Of a DNA stretch of 64,000 nucleotides, positions 9,324 to 18,018 are shown one piece after another (position 1 is the stretch's first letter; each line of letters opens with the position of its first letter). A program made the position numbers and the translations under genes. Where the stretch lies: the NCBI RefSeq assembly GCF_023195895.1, contig NZ_JALPRK010000015.1, forward strand, positions 1-64,000, written 5' to 3'. The notes below the pieces were generated by a model. The model did no database searches, had not been told where the DNA came from, and worked only from the letters and a program-made list of their open reading frames with translations. This DNA comes from Paenibacillus mellifer (lineage in GTDB: Bacteria > Bacillota > Bacilli > Paenibacillales > Paenibacillaceae).

Positions 9324-10640
9324 ATGACGAATAAAGTAACGGTCATTGGCGCGGGACTGGCCGGCAGTGAAGCGGCTTGGCAGATCGCGAGTCGAGGAAT
9401 CCCCGTGGTCTTATACGAGATGCGTCCGGTGGTCAAAACCCCGGCGCATCATACCGATAAATTTGCCGAGCTGGTCTGCAGCAACTCGTTGCGGGCCAAT
9501 GGATTAACAAACGCGGTTGGTGTTCTCAAGGAAGAGATGCGGATGCTAAACTCGCTGGTGCTTGGCGCGGCGGACCGTAACGCGGTACCTGCCGGCGGGG
9601 CGCTCGCGGTTGACCGGGACGGTTTCTCCGGGGAAATTACCCGTACGCTCAGAGAGCACCCGCTGATCGAAGTGGTGAATGAGGAGCTCAAGGAGATTCC
9701 GTCAGAAGGGATCGTCGTCATTGCGACAGGTCCACTGACGTCTCCTGCTTTATCGGAGCAGATCCGGCGTTTGACCGGTGAGGACTATTTTTACTTCTAC
9801 GATGCGGCTGCTCCAATTGTGGAGAAAGAATCGATCGATATGAATAAAGTGTACTTAGCTTCACGGTATGACAAAGGCGAAGCGGCTTACCTCAATTGCC
9901 CGATGACAGAAGAGGAATTCGACGCTTTCTATGACGCGTTAATCAACGCGGAAGTGGCGCAGTTGAAAGACTTCGAGAAGGAAGTGTATTTCGAAGGCTG
10001 TATGCCGATCGAAATCATGATGCGCCGAGGCAAGCAGACCGCACTGTTCGGGCCGATGAAGCCGGTTGGACTCATGAACCCGCATACGGGTAAGTTGCCG
10101 CACGCTGTCGTGCAGCTGCGCCAGGATAACGCGGCCGGCACCTTGTACAACCTGGTAGGCTTCCAGACCCACCTGAAATGGGGCGAGCAAAAACGCGTCT
10201 TCTCCATGATCCCGGGTCTCGAAAATGCCGAGTTCGTCCGCTATGGCGTGATGCACCGCAACACGTTCATCAACTCGCCGAAGCTGATGATGCCAACGTA
10301 TCAGTTGAAGGCTCGGCCGACGTTGTTCTTCGCCGGTCAGATGACCGGCGTTGAAGGCTACGTCGAGTCTGCCGCGTCCGGCTTGATCGCCGGGATTAAC
10401 GCCGCTCGTGCCGCCGCCGATACCGAAGGGATCGTCTTCCCTGAGGATACGACGCTCGGCAGCATGGCGCGGTACATCACTACCGCGGACTTCGAGCACT
10501 TTCAGCCGATGAACGCTAACTTCGGTTTATTCCCTAAGCTAGACACCCGCTACCGCAAGAAAGCGGAGAAAAACGAAGCGCTCGCTCATCGCGCGCTCAA
10601 TAGCTTGCGAGCCTTTATGGCAGAAGAACGGTTGGGTTAA
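9324..10640 (+). CDS. trmFO: Folate-dependent tRNA (uracil-54-C5)-methyltransferase TrmFO
   Basis: This 438-residue flavoprotein makes ribothymidine at position 54 of tRNA using methylene-tetrahydrofolate and FAD. The N-terminal dinucleotide-binding motif [14 protein letters not shown] is at residues 8-21, with family segments [11 protein letters not shown] and [18 protein letters not shown] further on. The ATG is preceded by GGGGGG. In Bacillus it is followed by xerC (codV); here it is followed by a terminator overlapping its own stop codon and a hairpin-rich non-coding element. Confidence 0.96.
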   Translation: MTNKVTVIGAGLAGSEAAWQIASRGIPVVLYEMRPVVKTPAHHTDKFAELVCSNSLRANGLTNAVGVLKEEMRMLNSLVLGAADRNAVPAGGALAVDRDGFSGEITRTLREHPLIEVVNEELKEIPSEGIVVIATGPLTSPALSEQIRRLTGEDYFYFYDAAAPIVEKESIDMNKVYLASRYDKGEAAYLNCPMTEEEFDAFYDALINAEVAQLKDFEKEVYFEGCMPIEIMMRRGKQTALFGPMKPVGLMNPHTGKLPHAVVQLRQDNAAGTLYNLVGFQTHLKWGEQKRVFSMIPGLENAEFVRYGVMHRNTFINSPKLMMPTYQLKARPTLFFAGQMTGVEGYVESAASGLIAGINAARAAADTEGIVFPEDTTLGSMARYITTADFEHFQPMNANFGLFPKLDTRYRKKAEKNEALAHRALNSLRAFMAEERLG

Positions 10641-10654
10641 ACCACCGTTTTTTT
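10627..10654 (+). terminator. Terminator overlapping the trmFO stop
   Basis: AACGG and CCGTT arms, with inner TGG/CCA pairing, enclose the trmFO TAA and are followed by seven T residues. The stem is short, so strength is uncertain. Confidence 0.6.
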
Positions 10655-10673
10655 GCAATCTAGGGGGGAAACG

Positions 10674-10908
10674 GGTTATGCTGAAAGCAAGGATACTCAT
10701 ACACATAGAATTAGCCCAATAAAGCAGAACGTAAGCGATTCCCGAAGGGAAAGCGTTCCACGCACGTAGTTAAGCGCATCCCCGCCGGGGACAGCGAGAA
10801 GGAGCGCCTCAGTCGATCCCACGTTCTTCCCTTTGCGGGAGTCCAGAGGGCAGCAGGCCCTCGGGCGCCCTCCCTTACGGTAAGGGAGGGATGGGGAGGG
10901 TTGAGATT
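10674..10908. repeat. GC-rich multi-hairpin element in the trmFO-hslV gap
   Basis: The gap holds a series of strong inverted repeats: GAACG/CGTTC enclosing TTCCC-GAA-GGGAA (about 10726-10757), CCCC-GCC-GGGG (about 10776-10785), GAGGGC-AGCAG-GCCCTC (10846-10862), and a 23-bp perfect palindrome built from CCCTCCCTTAC around one G (10868-10890). A 14-codon reading frame with a good GGGGGG ribosome binding site (10678-10722) lies at its left edge; it resembles no protein I know and may be part of the element. Composition and hairpin density differ from the neighbouring genes, as in REP-like or MITE-like repeats or a structured RNA. No second copy occurs in this window, so repeat status is inference. 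Confidence 0.5.
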
Positions 10909-10933
10909 CAAGAAAGGAAGTGCTAAACCACTC

Positions 10934-11476
10934 ATGGATCTATCTTTTCACGCCACGACGATCTGCGCCGTACGCCATAATGGCAAAGGAGCCATTGCCG
11001 GGGATGGCCAAGTCACATTTGGGCAGAACGTCGTGATGAAGCAGACGGCGAAGAAAGTCCGTCGGTTGTATCGTGGGCAAGTGGTCGCCGGTTTTGCCGG
11101 TTCGGTTGCTGACGCCATCACGTTATTCGAGAAATTCGAGGGGAAACTGGAGGAGCACCAAGGCAACTTGCAGAGAGCGGCCGTGGAACTGGCCAAGGAT
11201 TGGCGGCAGGATCGCGTGCTGCGCAAGCTGGAGGCTCTGATGATCGTCATGGACAAATCCGGGATGCTGCTGATTTCCGGCGGCGGGGAAATCATCGAAC
11301 CGGATGATGATGTACTGGCGATCGGGTCAGGTGGTAATTTCGCGCTGTCGGCGGCAAGGGCGCTTAAACGCCATGGCCAGGGTCTTGAAGCCAAAGATAT
11401 CGCTCGGGAATCCCTTCAGATTGCATCGGAAATTTGCGTCTATACCAACAATAACATTATTGTTGAGGAGCTTTAA
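10934..11476 (+). CDS. hslV: HslV/ClpQ peptidase subunit of the HslUV protease
   Basis: This 180-residue proteasome-like peptidase forms double hexameric rings capped by HslU. Family segments [35 protein letters not shown] and [17 protein letters not shown]-like are intact. The catalytic N-terminal Thr of E. coli HslV aligns with the first Thr of ATTI, here residue 8, so a seven-residue leader precedes it; B. subtilis ClpQ has a similar short leader but begins with Met-Ser-Ser. Here residue 2 is Asp. I chose ATG 10934 because the leader length then matches other ClpQ proteins; AGGAAG lies 13 bases upstream, which is rather far. hslU follows after 38 bp. Confidence 0.94.
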   Translation: MDLSFHATTICAVRHNGKGAIAGDGQVTFGQNVVMKQTAKKVRRLYRGQVVAGFAGSVADAITLFEKFEGKLEEHQGNLQRAAVELAKDWRQDRVLRKLEALMIVMDKSGMLLISGGGEIIEPDDDVLAIGSGGNFALSAARALKRHGQGLEAKDIARESLQIASEICVYTNNNIIVEEL

Positions 11477-11514
11477 GATTCCGTTGAAACTATCGTGTTC
11501 AGGGGGGACGAATC

Positions 11515-12918
11515 ATGACCGATAAAAATTTAACGCCAAGACAAATCGTGGCTGAACTGGATAAATACATTGTAGGGCAAAAACAAGCGAAGAAATCAGT
11601 AGCTGTCGCTTTGCGGAACCGGTACCGGCGTAGTCTTCTCCGGGAAGAGGTTCAAGACGAAATCGTCCCGAAGAACATTCTAATGATCGGGCCGACCGGG
11701 GTAGGGAAAACGGAAATTGCCCGCCGGCTCGCTAAACTCGTCGGCGCCCCTTTTATTAAAGTGGAGGCAACGAAGTTCACTGAAGTCGGATATGTAGGTC
11801 GCGACGTCGAGTCGATGGTGCGTGATCTGATTGAAACGGCGATCCGTACGGTGAAGCTGGAGCGTACCGAGAAAGTGAAAGACAAAGCGGAAGAGCTGGC
11901 GAATGAACGTCTGGTTCACATACTGGTTCCTTCCGAGAACAAAACCAAAGGGGTACGTAATCCTTTTGAAATGTTATTCGGAGGCGGTAACGGAAACGGC
12001 ACTCCTGCCCAAGAGCAGCCAGAAGAAGACGGTACGTTGACTGAACGTCGTCGCCAAGTCCGTTTCAAATTGCTGGCGGGGCAAATGGAGAATGATATCG
12101 TAGAAGTCGAAGTAGAGGACAATGCGCCAACGATGATGGATATGTTCGCCGGTCAAGGGAACGACCAACTTGGCATGAGTATGCAGGAAATGTTCGGCAG
12201 TCTGCTGCCGAAGCGGACCAAGAAGAGAAAATTGGCGGTCAAAGAAGCGCGTAAGGTATTAACCCAGGAGGAAGCCGCTAAGCTGATCGATCAGGATGAT
12301 TTGATTCAAGAAGCGGTCACGCGAGCGGAGCAAACCGGGATCATCTTTATTGACGAAATCGATAAGGTTGCCAGTCGTGGTCAGGGCTCGGGGCCGGACG
12401 TTTCCCGCGAGGGCGTACAACGCGATATTCTGCCGATCGTGGAAGGTTCAACGGTCATGACTAAATATGGTCCGATTAAAACCGACTACATTTTGTTTAT
12501 CGCCGCGGGGGCTTTCCATATTGCCAAGCCATCCGATTTGATCCCCGAGCTGCAAGGACGTTTTCCAATTCGGGTTGAGCTCAGCAGTTTGACGCTGGAG
12601 GATTTTGTGTCGATCTTGACGGAGCCGGAGAACGCTCTGACCAAACAGTACATTGAGCTGCTGCGTACGGAGAATTTGGAAATTGAGTTCTCGGATGCAG
12701 CGATTCATGAAATCGCCCGTATTGCGGCTTCGGTCAATACGAATACCGAGAACATCGGGGCGCGACGGCTGCATACCATTCTTGAAAAGTTGCTGGAGGA
12801 TCTGTCTTTCGAAGCTCCAGAGCTGACGCTTGAGAAAATGGTGATCACTCCGGAATACGTAAAGGAAAAACTAGGAAATATTGCCCAGGATCGAGACCTT
12901 AGTCAATTTATTTTGTAA
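11515..12918 (+). CDS. hslU: HslU/ClpY ATPase subunit of the HslUV protease
   Basis: This 467-residue AAA+ unfoldase feeds substrates to HslV. Walker A GPTGVGKT is at residues 59-66 and Walker B with IIFIDEIDK near 277; between them lies the insertion (I) domain (about 110-235), which here contains a Gly/Asn-rich and acidic stretch. The C-terminal end LSQFIL is the tail that docks into HslV pockets. The ATG has AGGGGGG upstream. In B. subtilis codY is next; here a terminator and the fla/che control region follow directly. Confidence 0.97.
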   Translation: MTDKNLTPRQIVAELDKYIVGQKQAKKSVAVALRNRYRRSLLREEVQDEIVPKNILMIGPTGVGKTEIARRLAKLVGAPFIKVEATKFTEVGYVGRDVESMVRDLIETAIRTVKLERTEKVKDKAEELANERLVHILVPSENKTKGVRNPFEMLFGGGNGNGTPAQEQPEEDGTLTERRRQVRFKLLAGQMENDIVEVEVEDNAPTMMDMFAGQGNDQLGMSMQEMFGSLLPKRTKKRKLAVKEARKVLTQEEAAKLIDQDDLIQEAVTRAEQTGIIFIDEIDKVASRGQGSGPDVSREGVQRDILPIVEGSTVMTKYGPIKTDYILFIAAGAFHIAKPSDLIPELQGRFPIRVELSSLTLEDFVSILTEPENALTKQYIELLRTENLEIEFSDAAIHEIARIAASVNTNTENIGARRLHTILEKLLEDLSFEAPELTLEKMVITPEYVKEKLGNIAQDRDLSQFIL

Positions 12919-12963
12919 ATTTAGGCGATCCTTGTTCATTTTTCACATTACTGACAAAATTCA

Positions 12964-12997
12964 GGCCACTTCGCCATTATAGGCGGGTGGTCTTTTT
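12964..12997 (+). terminator. Terminator after hslU
   Basis: GGCCACTTCGCC and GGCGGGTGGTC pair with one bulged base, followed by five T residues. It separates hslVU from the flagellar operon. Confidence 0.8.
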
Positions 12998-13040
12998 AAT
13001 TCCCAGAAAGGTGATTGATTTTAATAGAATTGGATTTTTG

Positions 13041-13174
13041 TTGGCTTTTGACGATTAATATGTAAAATTTACATTTTTAGACAAAAACAATGTCAAAGTA
13101 TTGAAAGATAGGGCTTTTTTCTTATTGTAATAATGTCGAATCTCCTTGAAACTTAGGATATATGACATTAGATA
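13041..13174 (+). promoter_or_regulatory. Candidate promoters of the fla/che operon with an overlapping inverted repeat
   Basis: Two possible vegetative promoters lie in this AT-rich stretch: TTGGCT, 16 bp, TAAAAT (13041-13068), and TTGAAA, 17 bp, TAGATA (13146-13174). The first -10 box lies inside the inverted repeat ATGTAAA-A-TTTACAT (13060-13074), a plausible operator. I found no match to the sigma-D -10 consensus. Because the whole operon starts here, this region must contain its main promoter, but which of these is used is not known. Confidence 0.4.
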
Positions 13175-13241
13175 ACAGGTTTCTTGTCTAGGACGTAAGA
13201 AAGACATGAAGAAAGACAATAATTAGCAAAAAAATGTCGAA
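13091..13241 (+). promoter_or_regulatory. Cluster of Spo0A-box-like sites upstream of flgB
   Basis: Perfect TGTCGAA heptamers, the Spo0A (0A) box, occur at 13134-13140 and 13235-13241, and a one-mismatch TGTCAAA at 13091-13097, all in the same orientation within 150 bp. Spo0A boxes near promoters usually indicate repression or activation at entry into sporulation. A direct role on fla/che here is inference. Confidence 0.4.
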
Positions 13242-13268
13242 AAAAGAGGATTTATCTTTTGTTTGTAG

Positions 13269-13291
13269 AATCATTAATGATTAAGATCTTA
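13269..13291 (+). promoter_or_regulatory. Two abutting perfect palindromes just before flgB
   Basis: AATCATTAATGATT (13269-13282) and TAAGATCTTA (13282-13291) are each perfect palindromes sharing one base, placed about 10 bp before the flgB ribosome binding site. They could bind a dimeric repressor or form an RNA structure at the start of the operon mRNA. Confidence 0.4.
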
Positions 13292-13313
13292 TGAGCCTAA
13301 GGGGGGAACTAAA

Positions 13314-13721
13314 GTGCAGTTGTTGAATGGGGTTGGATTTGACAGGCTTGATACCGCGATCCAGGCCGCCAATCTTCGGCAAGGGGTTATCTCCAATAAT
13401 ATTGCGAACGTAGACACCCCTTATTTTAAAAGATCCAGCGTGTCATTCGAAGGCATGCTGCAAGCAGAAATGAACAACGGTATGCCGGCGATCCAAGGAA
13501 AGAGAACAAACGCAAGGCATTTCGTTATAGGTCCAACGAACGAGGTTCCTGAACCAACAGTAAGTACCGATCAAAGTACGGCAATGAACAACAACCAGAA
13601 TAACGTCGATATCGACAGTGAAATGACGAAACTTGCCGAAAACCAACTTAGATATAACGCATATATCGAACAAATGAACTATTTGATTAAGATGAAACGT
13701 ACTGCTGTGGAAGGGAGATAA
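13314..13721 (+). CDS. flgB: Flagellar basal-body rod protein FlgB
   Basis: This 135-residue proximal rod protein begins the fla/che operon. The N-terminal rod-family motif is visible as LRQGVISNNIANVDTPYFKR (residues about 21-40), and the C-terminal helix NQLRYNAYIEQMNYLIKMKR packs with it in the rod. The start is a GTG with AGGGGGGAA upstream. The gene is secreted through the flagellar export gate without a cleaved signal peptide. flgC follows six bases after the stop. Confidence 0.96.
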   Translation: MQLLNGVGFDRLDTAIQAANLRQGVISNNIANVDTPYFKRSSVSFEGMLQAEMNNGMPAIQGKRTNARHFVIGPTNEVPEPTVSTDQSTAMNNNQNNVDIDSEMTKLAENQLRYNAYIEQMNYLIKMKRTAVEGR

Positions 13722-13727
13722 TCGGTA

Positions 13728-14177
13728 TTGAAGATTAATGATAGTTTTGGGATTAGTTCTTCCGCATTAACCGCACAACGTCTTCGTATGGATGTGATTT
13801 CCTCCAACATCGCCAATGCCGAGACGACCCGGGCCAGGATTGAAGACGGTAAAGCTGTTCCATACCGGCGCAAGACGGTTGTGATGGCACCTAAAGAAAT
13901 GGATTTTGATAGTGCCTTGAATTCGGCCATGGGCAAGGATTCAAGCAGCCAAGGGGTAAAAATCACGAAAATTCAAGAAGATGCCTCGCCTTTTAAACCG
14001 GTTTACAACCCGACACACCCTGATGCAGATAGTGAAGGGTATGTCTATATGCCGAATGTCGATATTTTAAAAGAAATGGTAGATATGATTTCGGCAACCC
14101 GCTCTTATGAAGCTAACGTTACGGCGATTAACGCCAGCAAAGCGATGTTCACCAAAGCCTTGCAAATCGGAAAATAA
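13728..14177 (+). CDS. flgC: Flagellar basal-body rod protein FlgC
   Basis: This 149-residue rod subunit carries the N-terminal family pattern [21 protein letters not shown] and the C-terminal helix with [22 protein letters not shown] typical of FlgC. It starts with TTG, preceded by AAGGGAG at the end of flgB. Length and position between flgB and fliE are as in other Bacillota. Confidence 0.96.
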   Translation: MKINDSFGISSSALTAQRLRMDVISSNIANAETTRARIEDGKAVPYRRKTVVMAPKEMDFDSALNSAMGKDSSSQGVKITKIQEDASPFKPVYNPTHPDADSEGYVYMPNVDILKEMVDMISATRSYEANVTAINASKAMFTKALQIGK

Positions 14178-14220
14178 ACTAGAAATAGATTACTTAATTC
14201 GTAGTTAGGAGTGTTGCACG

Positions 14221-14529
14221 TTGATCGAGAGAATGAGTTTTGACTCCTTAAAGCCGGTAACAGGGATGCAAACATCCGGCAATGCGCAGAATCTCACGCC
14301 TGCGGAATCCATGAAGCAATTCAGTTCTTTTTTGAGTGATGCGCTGGACGGGGTCGCTGCACAGGAAACTAATGCACAACAGGTTAATAACCAGTTTCTA
14401 TTAGGAAAAGTAAATGCCGACGAGATGATGATCGCCTCGGAGCAAGCCTTGTTAAGTTTGCAGTTGACTACGCAAGTCCGGAATAAAGTGATAGAAGCTT
14501 ATCAAGAGATTATGCGTACGCAAATTTAA
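14221..14529 (+). CDS. fliE: Flagellar hook-basal body protein FliE
   Basis: This 102-residue protein joins the MS ring to the rod and is exported first. The central and C-terminal segments (FSSFLSDALDGVAAQE and DEMMIASEQALLSLQLTTQVRNK) are the FliE signature. The start is probably TTG at 14221 with AGGAG nine bases upstream; an ATG at 14233 lacks a ribosome binding site. Confidence 0.95.
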   Translation: MIERMSFDSLKPVTGMQTSGNAQNLTPAESMKQFSSFLSDALDGVAAQETNAQQVNNQFLLGKVNADEMMIASEQALLSLQLTTQVRNKVIEAYQEIMRTQI

Positions 14530-14559
14530 GGACTGAACATGCTCGGATGAGGTGACATT

Positions 14560-16143
14560 GTGAATGAGAGAATTACACAGTACCGGGATCGAATGCTAGG
14601 GTACTGGAACCAATTTGGCAAAAAACAGAAAACATTTATTATCGCAACGGTAACTTTTGCATTGCTCGCCATCATCCTGCTAACGATCCAATTTTCCAAA
14701 ACGGAATATGACGTGGCATTTACGGGCTTGGATTCGACTGATGCGGCTGGGATTATCAATTACCTGGAATCCGGCGGGGTTCCCTACAAACTGGGACCGG
14801 ATGGCTCAACGATTTCGGTACCTAGCAAAGATGCCGCGCGCGTCAAGGTAGATGTTGGCTCGCAAGGGATTGTGCAGAACGGGTCCATTGGATTGGAAGC
14901 CTTTAATGAGAGTTCTTCCCTGATTGGCATGACCGACAATGAATTTAGCGTGAAGTATAAGACCGCCATCAATGGCGAAGTTGAAAAATTGCTGAAGCGC
15001 ATGCAGGGAATCAACGACGCTAAGGTGCTTCTCAACCTTCCGACGGAGAATGTGTTCGCCAGCCCGGAGGATCAGGAGAAGGCGTCGGCTTCGATCGTCC
15101 TCTCGTTTAAGCCGGGGTACCGGCCTAATCAGGAAGCCGTCGACGGATACTTTAATTTGGTAAAGACCTCGGTTCCAAATTTGCCGGTGGAGAACATCTC
15201 GCTCTCGTCGAGTGACGACACGGTATTGTTACCAAGTGGACAAGGTGGAGCAACGGGTTCCTTAACCACCGCAGTTCAGGAGAACATGGCGCTGCAGAAG
15301 AAATTCGAAAGCGATGTTCGCCAAAGCGTAAAGCAATTTCTCTCCCGTTTGACCGGTCCGGACAAAATTGAGGTGCTGGTTGCTTCTAAGCTGAATTTCG
15401 ACCAGGTCAGTCAGAAGGATAATCTTGTTACTCCGGTGGATACCGAAAATATGAAAGGTATCGAGATCAGCGCTCAAAAAGTGCAGAAGAGCTATACCGG
15501 AGCAGCTAGTCCATCTAGCGGCGTTCCTGGGACCGGTGAAGAAGATGTCGTCAATTATCCTTCGGCAGAAACAAATGGGGGATCGTCTTCGGAAGAAAGC
15601 TCGTCGACGATCAACTACGAAGTTAATCGGATTACGAAGGATATTATCGCTAGTCCATACGTTATTAAGGATTTAACCATCAATGTTGCTGTTGAACCAC
15701 CTGTAGGTCAAGATACTCTGGATGAGAATACCCAAGCCGCGATTGAAAATATCTTAAAAAACATCGTAGGCTCCTACTTGGCGGATTCGGGTACTACTTA
15801 TACAGACGAAGATTTGCAGAGAAAAGTTTCAGTGTTGTCTCAGCCATTCCATTCGGACGCTACCCAAACCAGCGGTTTGAGTTTGTCGAGCCCGTTGGTA
15901 TGGGGTGTGGGGGGCGCGGCTCTGCTTGCACTGGCAGGACTCGGAATCGTCTTGTTCCGCCGCCGCAAGCAAACGACAGAAGAGGAAGAAGAACTTGCTT
16001 TGCCTCTTACGCCGGAGTTCCCGTCCATTAATTTGGATACAGTCACGAATGAAAACCAAGTGCGCAAACAACTGGAAACGTTGGCCAAGAAGAAGCCTGA
16101 CGAATTCGTTAACTTGCTTCGCACCTGGCTGGCTGATGAATAG
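14560..16143 (+). CDS. fliF: Flagellar MS-ring protein FliF
   Basis: This 527-residue membrane protein forms the MS ring around the export gate. A first membrane segment lies at residues about 25-45 and a second at about 445-465; the periplasmic-side region between them has the ring-building motifs (EFSVKYKTAINGEVEKLLKR, ATVLLNLP-like KVLLNLPTENVF). The cytoplasmic C-terminal tail, LETLAKKKPDEFVNLLRTWL, is the FliG-binding segment. The start is GTG with GAGGTG upstream. fliG starts 11 bases after the stop. Confidence 0.97.
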   Translation: MNERITQYRDRMLGYWNQFGKKQKTFIIATVTFALLAIILLTIQFSKTEYDVAFTGLDSTDAAGIINYLESGGVPYKLGPDGSTISVPSKDAARVKVDVGSQGIVQNGSIGLEAFNESSSLIGMTDNEFSVKYKTAINGEVEKLLKRMQGINDAKVLLNLPTENVFASPEDQEKASASIVLSFKPGYRPNQEAVDGYFNLVKTSVPNLPVENISLSSSDDTVLLPSGQGGATGSLTTAVQENMALQKKFESDVRQSVKQFLSRLTGPDKIEVLVASKLNFDQVSQKDNLVTPVDTENMKGIEISAQKVQKSYTGAASPSSGVPGTGEEDVVNYPSAETNGGSSSEESSSTINYEVNRITKDIIASPYVIKDLTINVAVEPPVGQDTLDENTQAAIENILKNIVGSYLADSGTTYTDEDLQRKVSVLSQPFHSDATQTSGLSLSSPLVWGVGGAALLALAGLGIVLFRRRKQTTEEEEELALPLTPEFPSINLDTVTNENQVRKQLETLAKKKPDEFVNLLRTWLADE

Positions 16144-16154
16144 AGGTGAACGCA

Positions 16155-17171
16155 TTGTCAAAAACATCGACCCCGGGGTTAAGCGGGAAACAGAAGGCCG
16201 CTATATTGTTGATTACATTAGGACCCGAAGTGTCTGCGCAAATTTTCAAGCACCTGCGCGACGATGAAATCGAGCAACTTACGCTGGAGATCGCTAACGT
16301 CCGCAAAGTAGATAGCACGGAAAAAGAAATGATCATGGCTGAATTCCATCAGATCTGTCTGGCGCAGGAATATATCACCCAGGGCGGTATTAATTACGCC
16401 AAGGAAATTCTGGAGAAAGCATTGGGGCAATCGAAGGCGGTGGATATCATCAACCGCCTGACGGCAACGTTGCAGGTTCGGCCATTTGATTTCGCCCGCA
16501 AAGCGGATCCGAATCAAATTCTTAACTTTATCCAGAACGAAAACGCACAAACGATCGCTTTGGTTTTGTCCTACTTGCAATTCGATCAAGCGGCCGCGAT
16601 CCTGTCTTCGCTCCCGCAGGAGAAACAAGCGGAGGTTGCCAGAAGAATCGCGGTCATGGACAGTACGTCGCCGGAGGTCATCTCTCAGGTCGAACGTGTG
16701 CTGGAGCAGAAGCTCTCCGCAACGGTAACCCAGGATTACACCAGCGCAGGCGGTATCGAGTCCATCGTACAGATCTTGAATGGGGTCGACCGGGGAACGG
16801 AAAGAACCATCCTCGATTCGCTGGAAATCCAGGATCCCGAACTGGCCGAAGAAATCAAAAAACGGATGTTCGTCTTCGAGGATATCGTCAACATCGACAA
16901 TCGTTCGATCCAACGGATTATCCGCGATATCGAGAACGCCGACTTACAGTTGGCCCTCAAAGTGGCCAGCGAAGAAGTTCGCGAAGCGGTCTTCCGCAAC
17001 ATGTCGAAGCGGATGTCCGAGACATTCAAGGAAGAAATGGAATTCATGGGACCTGTGCGGCTGCGTGATGTGGAAGAAGCACAAACTCGCATCGTAGCCA
17101 CGATCCGCAGACTGGAAGAAGCTGGTGAGATCATTATCGCCCGCGGCGGAGGAGATGACATCATTGTCTAA
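16155..17171 (+). CDS. fliG: Flagellar motor switch protein FliG
   Basis: FliG is the C-ring subunit that contacts the stator and transmits torque. With a TTG start at 16155 it is 338 residues, the same as B. subtilis FliG, and the GAGGTG ribosome binding site lies six bases upstream; a GTG at 16146 would lie within that site. Middle-domain EHPQ-like motif is replaced by the ALVLSYLQFDQAAAILSSLP segment, and the C-terminal torque helix contains the charged residues (FEDIVNIDNRSIQRIIRDI). Its last codons overlap the fliH start. Confidence 0.97.
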   Translation: MSKTSTPGLSGKQKAAILLITLGPEVSAQIFKHLRDDEIEQLTLEIANVRKVDSTEKEMIMAEFHQICLAQEYITQGGINYAKEILEKALGQSKAVDIINRLTATLQVRPFDFARKADPNQILNFIQNENAQTIALVLSYLQFDQAAAILSSLPQEKQAEVARRIAVMDSTSPEVISQVERVLEQKLSATVTQDYTSAGGIESIVQILNGVDRGTERTILDSLEIQDPELAEEIKKRMFVFEDIVNIDNRSIQRIIRDIENADLQLALKVASEEVREAVFRNMSKRMSETFKEEMEFMGPVRLRDVEEAQTRIVATIRRLEEAGEIIIARGGGDDIIV

Positions 17172-18018
17172 TTTGATCAAGGTGTCTCAATACGTACCGG
17201 TCGAAATCTTAAAACAATTGAATCTAGCCAAAGTTCATACGTCTTCTGAGGACGCATCTTCAACTGAAATCGAGAAATCCACCGTTCCTAGTCCCTCTGT
17301 TGAGGATCTTGCCGCAGAGGAAACTAGACGGCAAATGCTGACCGATGCCAAGGAGTTTGCCGAACGCCAGGTCAGAGAGGGGGCGGAGCAAGCGGAACGC
17401 ATGTTAGCCGAAGCCCGCGAGCAAATCGAAGCCTGGTGGCAGGAGCGTCGTGAACAGGATGAGCATATGATCGAGGCTTTGAAGGCCGAGGGCTTCAGCC
17501 AGGGTTATGAGGAAGGGAAGACACAAGCCGAAGAAACGATGCGGTTACGAATCGACGAGATGATGAACGAAGCCGGTTCGGTGCTGCAACAAGCCTATGT
17601 CGAGAAAGAACGCATCATTCAGGAAGCGGAGCCGTTTGTGGTCGAATTAAGCTGCGCAATTGCCGAGAAAATCATCGACAAGCAGCTTGAGTTGGAGCCA
17701 AATTATGCAATGGACCTGATCAAGAAGAGCCTAGCTCGCAAACGCGAGCAGGGAATCTTGACGTTGTGCGTTTCGCCTAGCGATTTTGCCTTCGTTCAGG
17801 CGGCCCGGGAAGAACTGAGCCTTGCCATCGATTCGCAGGCTGAGCTTCAGATCTTGCCGGATCCAACTGTAAAGGATCGCGGCTGCGTTATTCGCTCCTC
17901 CTTCGGTAGCGTTGACGCCAGAATCGACACCCAGTTGTCGGAGATTAAAAAAGAACTATTGCGGGTTTCTCTGCAAACAGAGGAGCGGGGTCAAGCGAAT
18001 GACGATGTTGAATGCTGA
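17164..18018 (+). CDS. fliH: Flagellar export ATPase regulator FliH
   Basis: This protein of about 284 residues is the FliI-binding stator-like subunit of the type III export ATPase complex. It has a long Glu/Gln/Ala-rich helical region (residues about 50-150, including AEQAERMLAEAREQIEAWW) with GxxxG-like spacing, and a conserved C-terminal domain ending in VDARIDTQLSEIKKELL. I prefer TTG at 17164, nine bases after GGAGGAG; an ATG at 17155 lies too close to that site. It overlaps the end of fliG. Confidence 0.92.
   Translation: MSNLIKVSQYVPVEILKQLNLAKVHTSSEDASSTEIEKSTVPSPSVEDLAAEETRRQMLTDAKEFAERQVREGAEQAERMLAEAREQIEAWWQERREQDEHMIEALKAEGFSQGYEEGKTQAEETMRLRIDEMMNEAGSVLQQAYVEKERIIQEAEPFVVELSCAIAEKIIDKQLELEPNYAMDLIKKSLARKREQGILTLCVSPSDFAFVQAAREELSLAIDSQAELQILPDPTVKDRGCVIRSSFGSVDARIDTQLSEIKKELLRVSLQTEERGQANDDVEC

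Noticed and set aside
16218-16913. 231-codon minus-strand frame within fliG
   Set aside because: Shadow of the codon pattern of fliG; no domain similarity and no ribosome binding site.
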